DNA of 21,516 nt from Hysterium pulicare CBS 123377. Lineage: Eukaryota > Ascomycota > Dothideomycetes > Hysteriales > Hysteriaceae. A model generated the notes under the pieces. It saw only the letters and a list, made by a program, of their open reading frames with translations, did not search any database and was not told the DNA's origin. The position numbers and the translations under genes are program-made. Positions within the stretch are counted from its first letter, which is position 1. Every line of letters starts with the position of its first letter. Shown piece after piece: positions 1 to 10,589 of the stretch. The stretch is taken from positions 1 to 21,516 of the forward strand of contig AJFK01000134.1 of assembly GCA_000467715.1 (NCBI GenBank), in the 5' to 3' direction.

Positions 1-141
1 GGTGGAAACGGCGGACAAGTTAGTGCCAATGGGGGACAAGGCGGTATTGGGAATGATGCAGCGGGGAGGAGTAGAGGGGGGCCAGCTGTAGGGGCTTTGG
101 TGGTTGCAATGGGGATTGCTGTTAGTCTGGGCTGGTGGTGA
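1..141 (+). CDS. 3' end of a secreted/GPI-anchored-type protein (partial, 5' end outside window)
   Basis: Frame 1 is open from the window edge to a TGA at 139-141 and encodes 46 residues. The visible part is a Gly/Asn/Ser-rich low-complexity stretch (GGNGGQVSANGGQGG) followed by a short Arg/Gly spacer and a hydrophobic C-terminus (PAVGALVVAMGIAVSLGWW). A small-residue region followed by a terminal hydrophobic tail with nothing charged after it is the usual layout of a fungal GPI-attachment signal, with the anchor site probably among the Asn/Asp/Ala/Gly residues before the tail. I infer a cell-surface or wall protein from this alone. The catalytic or adhesive part lies outside the window, so no family can be named. 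An alternative is an ordinary single-pass membrane tail. Confidence 0.55.
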   Translation, partial: GGNGGQVSANGGQGGIGNDAAGRSRGGPAVGALVVAMGIAVSLGWW

Positions 142-880
142 TGATTTGAGACAGGAACCATTGTTCTCTGCTTGAGGTTGGGATTTGAGAGCGAGAAGGG
201 AAAACATTCTTTACACCCACAACTTACGACGACCCGCCACGGCCGAATAGATTGATACCTGAGGCAGCCTTAACCATCTGGTGAGGCACTCCATACTTTA
301 GTCATACTCCGTGGCTTTTCACGCGTGCGCCATTATTTACCTAGTTAGTACGCGTAATTCAAGATAGTGCACTTAGCAAAAATCACTCATATCCGTACAT
401 ATCAGGCCAGAAGAACGAAAGTGAGCTTCCTGTGGGGTAAACTGGCTAGCTCCCTGACATAGGGGTTTCAGATTCTGTGACCAGCGTGGCCGGTTCATGC
501 GGTCGGATGGGACCGGGGTTTCAGGTTCTTATGTAAGAAGAGGGAGTGACGAGGCAGAAGTTGACGAGGTGCCTCAGGACATGTCAGAGCAAGGTAAAGA
601 AGTAGCCACTCTCCGTTTGTACGACTATAAGTATTTGTCGTGATACTCTCTGCTCTAGATAGAACGGTTGTAGAGGGTAATGCGTTGAACAGGGGAAACA
701 GTCTCACTCGTTTTTAATTTTTGTCCCGGTGATTTTGCATTGGATATCCATCCGACTTTTCATAATTCGGATTGGAGAACTCCGGACGTCTTTCTATGCT
801 ATATTACATAACTCCAAGATACTGGCCAGAGAACGAATACGCTGATACCAAGGACTCCGATGCAACCTACCTCCAGCGCT
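142..880. other. Intergenic region between convergent genes
   Basis: This 739-bp stretch separates the 3' end of the GPI-type gene (+) from the 3' end of RPN6 (-), so it should contain two 3' UTRs and no promoter for either. Short open frames occur (for example 495-707 on the minus strand) but they show no recognisable domain. I see no tRNA, repeat or mobile element. Confidence 0.6.
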
Positions 881-2211
881 TTACTCGAGCAAGGAGGCTT
901 GATTTGTGTAGAGCACATCAACCACGTTACTTAGCTTCTCGATGGTTTCCAAAGCCGCATCATAGCCTTGGTCTCTCTCCGACTCGTCATACACAATCAG
1001 GCATCCTGCACCCTGGTCCAGCACGCCAATGATCACCTTATCAAGGATCATCTGAGATAGCTTGCGTTCGACTTGTTGCGTGTCCAAGCCGACCATTTTC
1101 GCGACATGGTTGATTTCTACCCTGCTGAACGGCTCAATAACCTTTATGAGATTCTGCTCCAGCATGTTGTCGTAAAGTCGCCGTAGATGGCTGGCGACGA
1201 ATCGGTCACCGCCAAGCTCGAATCGGTAGTCGGATAGGGCCCGCTCATACTCCTCAAGACTGCGGTTCGTATGCGCTCGAGCTACTGCTTTCATCGCATC
1301 AAGGCTCTTACCTGCGTATTTGATCGCGTGCTTCGATGTCATGAGTGATGTAACGTCGTCACCGAGATTCAGCATGATCTTGCAGAGAAGCATATATTGC
1401 AGTGCTGATGTAGCCTTCTGTGTCTCATCCTGGGAGTGGTATCCCTCCATAGCTTCGATGAAATAAGAGAAAGCCGTGTTGAAGTCCTTATCTTCAGCAT
1501 GTAGCATGCCACTCTGCATATCCAGCCCGGCTTGTAGTAGTGGAGGCGTGTAGACGGAGGCTGCCGATGTTCGTGCAGAGGTAAGAGCGGCTCGTCCTTT
1601 GGGTACATTCCCTAAAGCATGGTACACTCTAGACTCGAGAAGTTGAACTTCCACAAGCACGAGTTTGTCATCTAACCGCTTGAGCTCTTTGAGAAGGCTG
1701 TTGATGAGTGTGAGGGCATCGTAGTATGACTGCTTCTGCATGTAGAGGGAAACGAGACGAGTCTCTAGATTCTGGCGTAGAAAACCTCTTCGTTCTGATA
1801 CGGCCCATTCTATACAGGATTTGGTGACGGAGATTTGGATGTCGGCGGTGTGAGGGATGGTCGTGAAGAGTTCGAGAAGTTGCCGTACTATGTTGAGATG
1901 GTTAATAAAAGTGCCTATTGCAACTTGTGCCACATAGATAGCATACCTAATTTGGACGTCTTTGCCTTGGCGAATGATGATAACACAGATCGTGTTTCCC
2001 GGACAAGCTCAGCAAGTTCGTCAACTTTCTTCTGATCCCGGTACAGCTCCCCGAGTCCTACAAGAGCTGTCTCGTAGTTCTTTACAGCGGCATCGTTCGA
2101 TCCCGGATCCTTGGACAATATGTCTTTGTAGATGGCTTCGGCCTTTGCAGGCTCGGTCTTCGCCAGCCTCTGCGCCTCTTCTATCCGCTTTGCGTTGTCG
2201 GGTACAGCCAT
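881..2211 (-). CDS. RPN6: 26S proteasome regulatory (lid) subunit Rpn6 / PSMD11
   Basis: Rpn6 is a scaffold subunit of the 19S lid that clamps the regulatory particle to the 20S core. The model has two exons, 2211-1947 and 1887-881, joined across a 59-bp intron (1888-1946; GTATGC donor, CATAG acceptor) that splits a Val codon, so ...KTSKL runs into VRQLLELF. The product is 423 residues, close to the usual length of fungal Rpn6. The N-terminal two thirds are TPR-like helical repeats (for example SCIEWAVSERRGFLRQNLE). The C-terminal PCI winged-helix region lies at about residues 298-393 and includes FVASHLRRLYDNMLEQNLIK and INHVAKMVGL. The ATG at 2211 gives the expected short N-terminus (MAVPDNAKRIEEAQ). 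The gene is divergent from the giant coiled-coil gene. No frameshift or missing segment is visible. The family call is from sequence recognition. Confidence 0.95.
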
Positions 2212-2855
2212 GATGGTGTTTGGTCGGAGACAGGAGACGTAAACCGAGAGGAAGGAATGTACGCAAAGCTGGGCGAGAGTTTAAGAGCGAAGACGAGGGC
2301 GTGAAAGAAGGCGCAGTGGTGTACGGCAGTCAGAAGCTCTTTGCGGCGAGCTCAGAATCGCCGGGCGGGACGGTGAAATGTAAGGCCGATGGAAAAAGCT
2401 TGGCGCGTAGTTTTCAGGCCAAAATCTCCCTCTAAGGCACCGTTGCTGGGGAGTTTCTCTGGATGATGGAGAAGATGTTGCTCAATAGAGTCGCTTCTCG
2501 GATGGGTATGCAATGTGATATTGGAAGATGCGCGTGCTACGTTGCGAGTGGTGTTTGGCTGTTGGACCTGCCTGAGCGCCCAATGAGGCAATCCCAAGGC
2601 GCACGGACTCGAGTTGTTGTTTACCTATCTAGTCGGCTGGTAAACACCAAGCCCTCGATAACTCCTCTCATATACCCGTCACCTCACACCACGAGAAACC
2701 CCTCCCACTGTCGTTCATACGCGCTGGATCGCTAAGGTCAGGAACAGTTGCTCACCCGATTATGCAATTGTGCTAAAAGCGACTGAGTTTTGGCTTTCCA
2801 TTCCGCGTCACATTCCGATACCCATTCTGTACCAATATCTCCAAAATTCTACACA
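2212..2855. promoter_or_regulatory. Shared divergent promoter region of RPN6 and the coiled-coil gene
   Basis: RPN6 (minus) and the coiled-coil gene (plus) start 645 bp apart and are transcribed away from each other, so both promoters must lie here. A CCAAT pentamer sits at 2580-2584 on the plus strand. I looked for the yeast proteasome control element GGTGGCAAA and its complement and did not find it. No clear TATA box is placed near either start. Function is inferred from geometry only. Confidence 0.6.
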
Positions 2856-5800
2856 ATGCCCTCCACCGACAGGGATGACTCGAGAGACCGAGAGCTGGTG
2901 CTTAAGCATCAACATTCTTTCTCTGAATCTGGGAGATCTTCTATTCCTATGTATGTATTGCTTGCCTCCCCATTGTCAACAACCGGGCCTTCTCTTCAAT
3001 GGACATGAAGCATCCGCTAACAAGCTTTCGTCGCGCCCGCAGGTGGGATAGTTCCGACCCAGATCGTGCACCGCCTCCTCTGCCTCTCAATCCAGGCTCA
3101 CCCAATCTCGCGATTCGACCGAACACATCTGCAGCCATTGCCGCCGCAGCCAAACAGCTGGAGGAGAAAGCACGAGAGAGTGCACCCTCTAGCTCATACG
3201 TCACTAACACCATGCCACAGAAGTCACCGGAGCGGTCATTGATCAAAGGTGCACAACATAAACGAATGCAATCGTTACAAACTACAAGTGTCCGAGATTT
3301 GAGAAGTTTCTTAGACGGCGTCAGATCACCGGAGCGATCTCCAGAGCGCCCAAGCACGAGATCTGGGACGCCAAACGTGGGTAATGATGCAGAAAAGGAC
3401 TACTTCACAGGGTCGCCAGACCGGACCCCAACTCGATCTGGAACCCCTACGCCTTCTGGTCGCGACATACTGAAAGACACTCCAGCTCTCCGACCTTCGA
3501 CCAGACCACTTCAAAAGGCTATACTTGGAGAGAACACTCCACCATCAGCAACCATGTTGGCCCTCCAAACCATGACCATTCCCCGGGAACATCTGGAGCC
3601 TCCTCTCACCAACATCACCAATACTTCCAACACCAATACAAGGACCCCTCAAACATTTGATGCAATCTCCAACCAGCTTCTTGGTCTAACAACGATCGCT
3701 TCCAACCTGCAAAAGGAGATGTCACAGCTTAGTCGCCGAAGCAAAGACAATGCTACAGATCTAATCAGCTTGAAAGAGGCCACAAACGCTCGCGATGAAG
3801 ACATCCGGAAGAGCTTGAAAGATCTTGTCAAGACAGTCAGTGAGACTTCACATCTTTCACATCTGGGATTCGGTGATCTGTCAGGAAGCAGCTTTGGAGC
3901 TAAGGATCCCCACACCACACCGCCTACGAAACAGTTTACACTGCCTCGTATACCTTCTCCAGCGAGCTTCCTCATTGATGAGAGAATTGGAAGTCCAAAT
4001 CCATATTCCGTTGAGGGCGCTGCAAGCGTGGCCATGCTTGAGAAAATAATTCGCGAGATGGTCACCAAGGATGGACAAGAGCGTCTACTCAACAGTCTAC
4101 AAAAGGTGGTGGACAAAGCAACCGGCGACACTGCGAAAAAGGTGGCCGAGCTAGTGGAGTTTATCAAGGACGGTTCTCAAAGCCAGGCTTTAGTACCTAG
4201 AGGTAACGGCAATGGTGCTGGACCAACTGGCCCAGGCGCAGCATTTCAACCTTCTCCAGGAACAGGACCCTTGGCACGCGCAACACGCGACTTGAACGCC
4301 GCTTTTACAGCTCCCAACGGTGGGGACGGGCAGAGACCATACACTAGCCCTAAAGCGGCCGATTTCGTGAGCGACGAGATGCTGAAGTATCTGCGAAAAA
4401 TCAAAGACAGTGTTGCGGAATCGGGTGGAATGACTGCTGAAACCAAGTCACTCGTTCGGGACCTTCGAGGCGAAGTCCTTGGAATGGGACGAGATCTAGC
4501 TCGAAAAATTGACGAAGCCCAACAAGCAAACAGAAGTGTGCCAGAACTTGAGAACGGCGATTCACAGCAAGATGTTAGCTTGATTGTGCAACAAGGCCTC
4601 GCTGAGCTCAAAGAGCACATGGATAGGGTAATGCGCGAGAGACGCCGCCAATCGAATTCATCGACCATGACCCGCAACACCGTAGACAGCCAGGAGGTCT
4701 ACGACGTCGTCAAACATGCACTTGCCGAGCGCGGACTCGACGGAAGCCAAGCACAGATCAATGCAGGATTGGACAGAGAAGCCATTCTCTCTGCTGTGAG
4801 GGAAGCATACGAAGCATACAAGCCTGAAATCGAATTGCAGCAATTTGGCCTTGAGCGAGATGAGATTCTGCAATGCCTCCGTGAAGGTCTCGAAGAGTAC
4901 CGGGGCTCGGGGGGTATCAGCAAAGAGGAGATCATGGGCACCATCCAAAACGCAATCCAGCACTACAAACTCCCTGCTCCTATCGATGAAGCCCACGAGA
5001 TCCGCGAGGAAGTCTTAATGGCTGTTCGGGAGTGTCTTGAGGAATTTAGGCCAACAATGAACCAACCTCTCCTACAGGATCAAAGCATTACCAAAGAGCT
5101 TGTTCTTGACGCAGTCAGGGAAGGTCTTTCGAACCACGATATAAGCGGTCCGCGCGAGATCGAAATCAATAGAGACGATCTGTTTGAGGCAGTCAGAGCT
5201 GGACTTGAGGGATCCCGAACTCCAATGGAAGGATATAGCGAGCAGGTCATGCATCGTCTTCAAGAACTTATCGGTGATATGCGATCAGAATTCAAATCTT
5301 ACTCATCAGCCAACGGTAGAGATACTGAACAGGTTCTGGACGCTGTTAAGGACGGCTTGGAAACCCTACGGGCAGAGATTGAAACCTACGTTGACAAGGC
5401 TCAAGACGTGACTGGGAAGGACGAGATCGTGGATACCATGCGTCTTGAACTCGAGCGACTGCGATCGGACGTTCAAGGGTTCGTTGCGGAGGGCCCGCGG
5501 GGAGACCATGCACTGAGCCGCGGAGATATGCTTGCCTATATCAAGTCGGAATTCGAACATCTCCATGAAGAACTAAGCTCGCAGTTTTTACCTGCGGTTA
5601 ATGATAAGGAGGAAATCATTAACGCCCTCAATGCCGGTTTCGAAGGAATGAAATCACAAGTCACCGGCCGCGGCCTCGACCTCGACTCCAACGACGACAT
5701 GAATGAAGCCATGAAGGAAGAGTTCGAGCAGCTGAAGGATATTATACTTGGCGATCATGCTAACCACAAAGATGAAATTCTTGACCGATTGCACACCGGT

Positions 5801-8800
5801 TTTGACGGACTTCATTCCAAGCTTGGTGATTCGCATGGTGGGGTCAACTCTAGCGATGAGGTATTGACAGTGATGAAAGAAGAATTCGAGCATCTTCGTG
5901 AGACGCTAGCAACGACAATGGTTCACTCAGGCGGAGCGGCGGACAAGGAAGACATCATTGACGCTGTACGAGAGTCTATTGACGGCCTTCGGACACAGAT
6001 TGCCGCAGATCAAGGTGATGCATCGAAAGAAACCCTTGGTGCCATACAGAGCGAACTAGAACACCTTCGGGAGACCATCGGAGGTACTCTGATTCGAGGT
6101 GGCGACTCCGTCGAGAAGGACGAAATTCTTGAAGTTCTCAAATCCGGCCTGGAGGATATTCGCTCCCATTCTCAATCCGTTGGTGTTAATGAAGAGCTCC
6201 TCGAGGCTTTCCGCGGGGAGTTGGAGCAAGTGCGGCTATCTGTTGCAAATGGACTGGCCCGCGGACACTCTCGTGCTGATACTGAAGAAGTGTTGGATGC
6301 GGTTAGGCTGGGGCTAGATGATCTGCGTTCGCATTTAGACAAAAAGATCGATAATCCGGAGCGCCAGATGTCCGCAACTGGGGAGATCATCGATGCCCTA
6401 AATGAGGGGCTTGATAGTCTCCGTTCGGATGTTTCTAAGATGGTTGATAAGCCAGTCGATATGACTGTTTCTTATGAGATCCTGGATACACTCAAGGATG
6501 GCCTTGCCAGTCTTCGCGAAGACATTGATCGATTGAAAGGAAAGAAGGAGGAGGCGGATGATGAGATTCTACCAACCGGAAATGAAGTCGTCCTCGCTGA
6601 AGATCCTGAACATTCAATGTCCCGCGACATATCTGGCGTAGACGAACCTCAAGCTTCTCTTCGGAGGAACGACCTCGAAAAGATGGAGGTCATGCTGGCC
6701 CAACTCCAAATTAAGGTCGAGGCCATGGATGCCAATATTCAAAGCCCGCCACCTCCATCAGTCGCTCCCGAGCCAGCCCCTGGGTCTGCAATGAAAGATG
6801 ATTTGCTCACCATCGAGGAACTACTGAGAGACCTTCAGGCAACCGTCAACGTCCTTGGGGAGAGAGACCATGCCAGTCTCGGAGGGATGGCCACTAAAGA
6901 AGATACGGACGCAATCGAGACTCTGCTTCGCAACGTCAAGGCAATGATTGAAGAGACTGCATTCCCGGACACTTCCACCTCCATCACGAAGGAGAGTCTG
7001 GATACTGTGGAAGCTGCTGTTCTTACCACTAACGAAGCAGTCGAGTCCTTGGCTACTCGTATTCAGGAAGAAGGCGCCACCAAGGGCGATGTTGCTGTCG
7101 TTGAAGTTCTTGTCCAGGATATGAAGACTCTATTGGAGGAGATGAAGAGCCCCAAGTCCGAGGAAGAAGAAGCAGAAGCCGAAGCTGAGAGGCTCTCCAA
7201 AACAGACATTGATACCCTTGCGCTTCTCGTCATGGAGATCAAGACTAAAGTTGAAGAGATGGCCATTCCCGATGCTGGAGAGCTTCCTTCGAAGGCCGAC
7301 GTTGAACAGCTCACTGGACTCATTCACGACTTCCGGGACAGCCATGACAAGATGAAAGACAGTTACGAGTCTGACATTGCAATAACCGCGAAGGCGTTCG
7401 ACGATCGGAAACAAGAAGCAGAAGGTTTGGTAGAGAACATTGCTGACGTCAAGATCGCTCTCGAAGAAATCAGAGAAGAGATTAGGATCAATCTTGGCGA
7501 GGGCGGACAGGGTGTCGAAGGACTGAAGGAATCGTTCAAGAGCCTCGAGGAGACTATAGGATCCAACTTCAGCATCAATGCCGATGTAAAAGAACTTATG
7601 GAAACAGTCACTCGAGAATTCGAACGCGCACATGGCTCCATCGAAGGGTTCAGAAATGATCAAGATGAGAGGGCTGCAGTCGGTCTCGAGAAGCATGAGG
7701 AGACCAAAGACTCCATCATTGCCGGTCTCGTTGAGAAGCTGGATGAACGCTTCGACACACTTATGACCAAGTACGACGATGCCCAACTCCTAGCTGATGA
7801 ACAAGCAAAGGTTATGAAGGAGAAGGCTACCGAGCAAGAGGAGATACTTGCGAACACAAGGGCAATGGCTGAGGAACTCAGGCTCACCATCGATACTCTC
7901 GGTGCGACGATCACTGGAGTAAATGACTCCTTTTCGGATGCCACGCGAAAGATGGCGACAGACTCTGAAACCATCTATGGTCGAATGGATGAAGCCATGG
8001 CTAAACTCGATGAGCACCAGGTGGATGCGAAGACCGAACACCAATATACGCGCGACGAAGTTGCAAACACGCTTCGTGCTGTTAATGGCCTCCAAGGCGA
8101 CGTTACTGAGTTCCATCCGAAATTCATGGTGACGCTTAGAGAAATCCAAGCTCTCGTCAATCAACACTATGAACACTCCCAGAAGGCCAAGGAGACCACA
8201 GAGGAACAAGTCCGCGCCATCGCGGAAGAGTCAAAGACACGTGCAGAGGAGCTGCAAAGTCATTTCTCAAATCTTCCGGCTCTCCTACCAGCTCCTGCGC
8301 CCGCCATAGAGCCGGCTGAGAAGTATGATGATGCCCAGGTCCATGAAAAGCTAGACAAACTTCTCGGTCATGCAAATGACTCCGGCAAATCCATCGCGCA
8401 GCTCGAGCGGCTAGATGAAATTCACAAGCAGGTCATGAACACTGCGGCTGAGGTGTCAGAAATTGTTGCGAAACAGACTCAGCTCATCACTGACGGTCAT
8501 GATACGAAAGAACGAGAGGCTGAAGAGGTCGCACTTGTGCTCGAACGGAGACTTGTCCAGAAGGAGCAACTCGATACTGACATTCAAGGCCTCAAGGAAG
8601 AGAAGGACTCACTGCTTGCTATTGTGGCAGCACTGCAAGTCGAACGCGAAAACCTTGCCAACCAGAAGGTGCGACTAACCGGAGAAGTTTCCTCCCTGCA
8701 CACGGCCCTTGAGATCCGTCGCGAAGAGCTTCAACATATGGACGCCAAAGCGGACGCGCTCGAACGTCGCATCCTTAATGGCATCATGGACCACTCGCGT

Positions 8801-9802
8801 GCTTTGCTCTTCACAAAAGGCACGAACAAGGGCACCGCCAAATCTAAGAAGCAGCGTGAATCTAGAGAAGGAACTCCAAGCGCTGACAGAAGCATGCCTC
8901 CCCCTAGTGCTGCTGCCAACGGCTTGTCTATGGCCTTGAAGCCGCGTCCAGCACTCCGCCGCAATGGACCTCCCCCGAACCCAGCTAGTCGTCGTATCCT
9001 CTCTCTAAGCCAGATTAACAACAATGTTCCGACTGGTGCTCACGCTTACTCCAGTCCCTATAACTCGGCAGCCAACAGCCTCAAGAGGAGTCAATCTGTC
9101 AAGACACACCCGATGCGCAAGACATCATGGGCTGGTCGCCCAAGCGCAGCCGTACCCGAGGTTGACAAAGAGAACGAAACCTTAAACGAAGAGAGCGAGG
9201 CCGAGAACGATGAAGAACCTCAACATATGAGCCACACCCGAGCTTCCTCGCGCGCTGGAGACGATGACCTCGAGAGCGACGCGGGTACTGAACGTCGCCA
9301 CAGTTTCGCCACCGGTTCTTACGCTGGGAGCTACTCCGAAGGCATCACGCCTAGTTACGATGGCAGATCTAGCTATGGGCCGACCGACAGCGAATACACG
9401 TATGGCTCGGGCTCTTCCTACATGACTGGCAGCGATATCGACAGACGTACAAGTTACGGCTCCACAGTCCGCTCGACACTTCTTGGTGGCGCCGAAACCG
9501 CTATCGACGAGGAAGGCGAAGAAGACGACGAGAGCGGCGGGGAGGAGAATACCGAAACTCTCCCTAATCATGAAGCTACGTCTGAGCATGCCGATGGCGC
9601 TGAGGCTGCTGAGATGGCTAAGGAAGAGTACGACGAAGTAGGCGACATGGTCGGTATGGCGAACGATGCAAAGAGGGCCATGGTCCCCTTCGCTCCACCC
9701 AGCGACAGCGGCATCGGAACCGATATCCCCACCGCGGCGCTAGAGTCGAGCGAGGCAGGTTATTTCCGTCGTGCTGCGGAGGAGGAGAGTACGGTTGGGT
9801 AG
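2856..9802 (+). CDS. Giant coiled-coil repeat protein (2284 residues), function unknown
   Basis: Two exons: 2856-2950 (starts MPSTDRDDSRDREL) and 3043-9802, joined across a 92-bp intron (2951-3042; GTATGT donor, CTAAC branch point at 3017-3021, CGCAG acceptor). The junction reads SSIPM-WDSSDPDRAPPPLPLNPGS. I prefer this start to the ATG at 2999, which lies inside the intron. Layout by residue: 1-215 disordered, Ser/Pro/Thr-rich with SPER and TPTRSGTP motifs; 236-300 and 350-411 coiled coils; about 540-1200 a long array of a degenerate helical repeat; about 1240-1475 a second repeat family; 1475-1955 coiled coil ending in LERRILNGIMDHSRALL; 1960-2284 disordered, Ser/Tyr-rich, with an acidic cluster near 2187-2205. 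I see no signal peptide, membrane helix, PH domain, kinase or ATPase motif. Similar proteins in fungi are often labelled loosely as chromosome-segregation or involucrin-repeat proteins. A structural scaffold is an inference. The 6.8-kb exon is open without a break. Confidence 0.9.
4570..6530 (+). repeat. Protein-level tandem repeat array A (about 23 helical modules) inside the coiled-coil gene
   Basis: From about residue 541 to 1195 the protein repeats an amphipathic module with the approximate pattern acidic-acidic, two hydrophobics, D/E, A, hydrophobic, R/K, x, G or E, L/F, D/E, x, L, R. Clear copies are ILSAVREAYEAYK, VLDAVREGLSNH, VLDAVKDGLETLR (V at 5333), IVDTMRLELERLR (5426), IIDAVRESIDGLR (5954), VLDAVRLGLDDLR (6290), IIDALNEGLDSLR (6386) and ILDTLKDGLASLR (6479). 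From 5333 to 6479 there are 14 copies with a mean spacing of about 29 residues (range 24-34). The copies are diverged at the DNA level, so this is an old expansion. Confidence 0.85.
6660..7365 (+). repeat. Protein-level repeat family B (about 7 modules) inside the coiled-coil gene
   Basis: After array A the protein changes to a different module with the rough pattern K/R-x-D-hydrophobic-x-x-hydrophobic-E-x-L-L-x-x-hydrophobic-K/Q-x-x-V/I. Copies include NDLEKMEVMLAQLQIKVEAM, DDLLTIEELLRDLQATV, EDTDAIETLLRNVKAMI, GDVAVVEVLVQDMKTLLEEM, TDIDTLALLVMEIKTKVEEM and ADVEQLTGLIHDF. They cover about residues 1240-1460. A weaker copy begins at KESLDTVEAAV. Confidence 0.7.
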
Positions 9803-10589
9803 GTGGAGAGAGTTGAGTTAGATTGTAGATGTTTCCATTATCAAAATTCTGGTAGTGCGTGAGCTGGGGTTTTGGTATTGGTGTTTTCAGGCTTTGGCTA
9901 CCGTCTTTCTAGGTCTTTTTATGCGGTTTGCAGAGTGCGATTAGGCTCTGGATTTGGGGGCGATGGGAGATGGGGGGATTGGGAGGAGATGGGGTTGGGT
10001 GTTTTTTGGGTAGTTAGGCTTTTTTAGTGTGCTTGATTATAGCAATTCTTATTACTTTATATCTTACTATTACGGTGCAGTGTTTAGATGTAAAACTGGG
10101 CTTTTTTCTTGACACTAGTATAGGTAATAAGTGAAATTTGACTTTGTTGGTATTGTCTTCGAGCTAGATTCTAAAGTAAATGCATTGTACGGAGCCCGAA
10201 TGCGCTTTGCTAACCCTGGGCTCAGTCGATTGAGGAGCTGTACGATCTTAGTATAGTGAATCTAGCGCTCACCTACCTTTATGATATATAGTAAAGCCAT
10301 ATAACTGAGGATTGCTAGGGGAATAAGGCACTTCGGAATGAATAAGCAGTATTTTTATAGATTAACTAACTACTGATGGCGGATATCCGATCAGGAAGAA
10401 ATGCTTAGAATATGAACCATTCCAAGCGCCTAATTGGGAACCTTTTTCTATGTATACCACGCTGACAGTGCAATAGAAGACAGTAATTGGATACCCGTTT
10501 GTAGTGCAAAGCAAATCTCAACTTTCAAGTTAAGCATATTTCAAAAATCCCCCTGCCATCTCTGTTTCTTGATCCCCGGCCATCAGTTC
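9803..10589. other. Intergenic region between convergent loci, with a G-rich 3' UTR segment
   Basis: This 787-bp stretch lies between the stop of the coiled-coil gene and the 3' end of the rhodopsin pseudogene. The first 200 bp are probably the 3' UTR of the coiled-coil gene and contain the G-run cluster listed separately. From about 10030 to 10430 the DNA is AT-rich. No conserved coding sequence, tRNA or transposon remnant is recognisable. Confidence 0.6.
9956..10010 (+). other. Potential G-quadruplex-forming G-run cluster
   Basis: Seven runs of three or more G occur within 55 bp on the plus strand: 9956-9960 (5), 9965-9967, 9972-9977 (6), 9981-9983, 9991-9994 (4), 9996-9998 and 10008-10010. 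Most loops are 1-7 nt. The runs lie 154-208 bp after the stop codon of the coiled-coil gene, on its sense strand, so they would also be in its transcript if the 3' UTR reaches that far. Quadruplex formation is an inference from the pattern. Confidence 0.6.

Noticed and set aside
772-1032. Plus-strand frames overlapping RPN6
   Set aside because: They are shadows of a well-recognised conserved gene on the opposite strand.
2212-2855. Search for a proteasome-associated control element (GGTGGCAAA) in the RPN6 promoter
   Set aside because: Neither the element nor its complement was found, so no Rpn4-type control is claimed.
7130-7786. 218-residue minus-strand open frame opposite the giant coiled-coil gene, with hydrophobic segments
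   Set aside because: It is antisense to a clearly coding, charged coiled-coil region; the complement of Glu/Lys-rich codons yields Phe/Leu/Ser-rich frames. Other minus-strand frames across 2947-9589 are rejected for the same reason.
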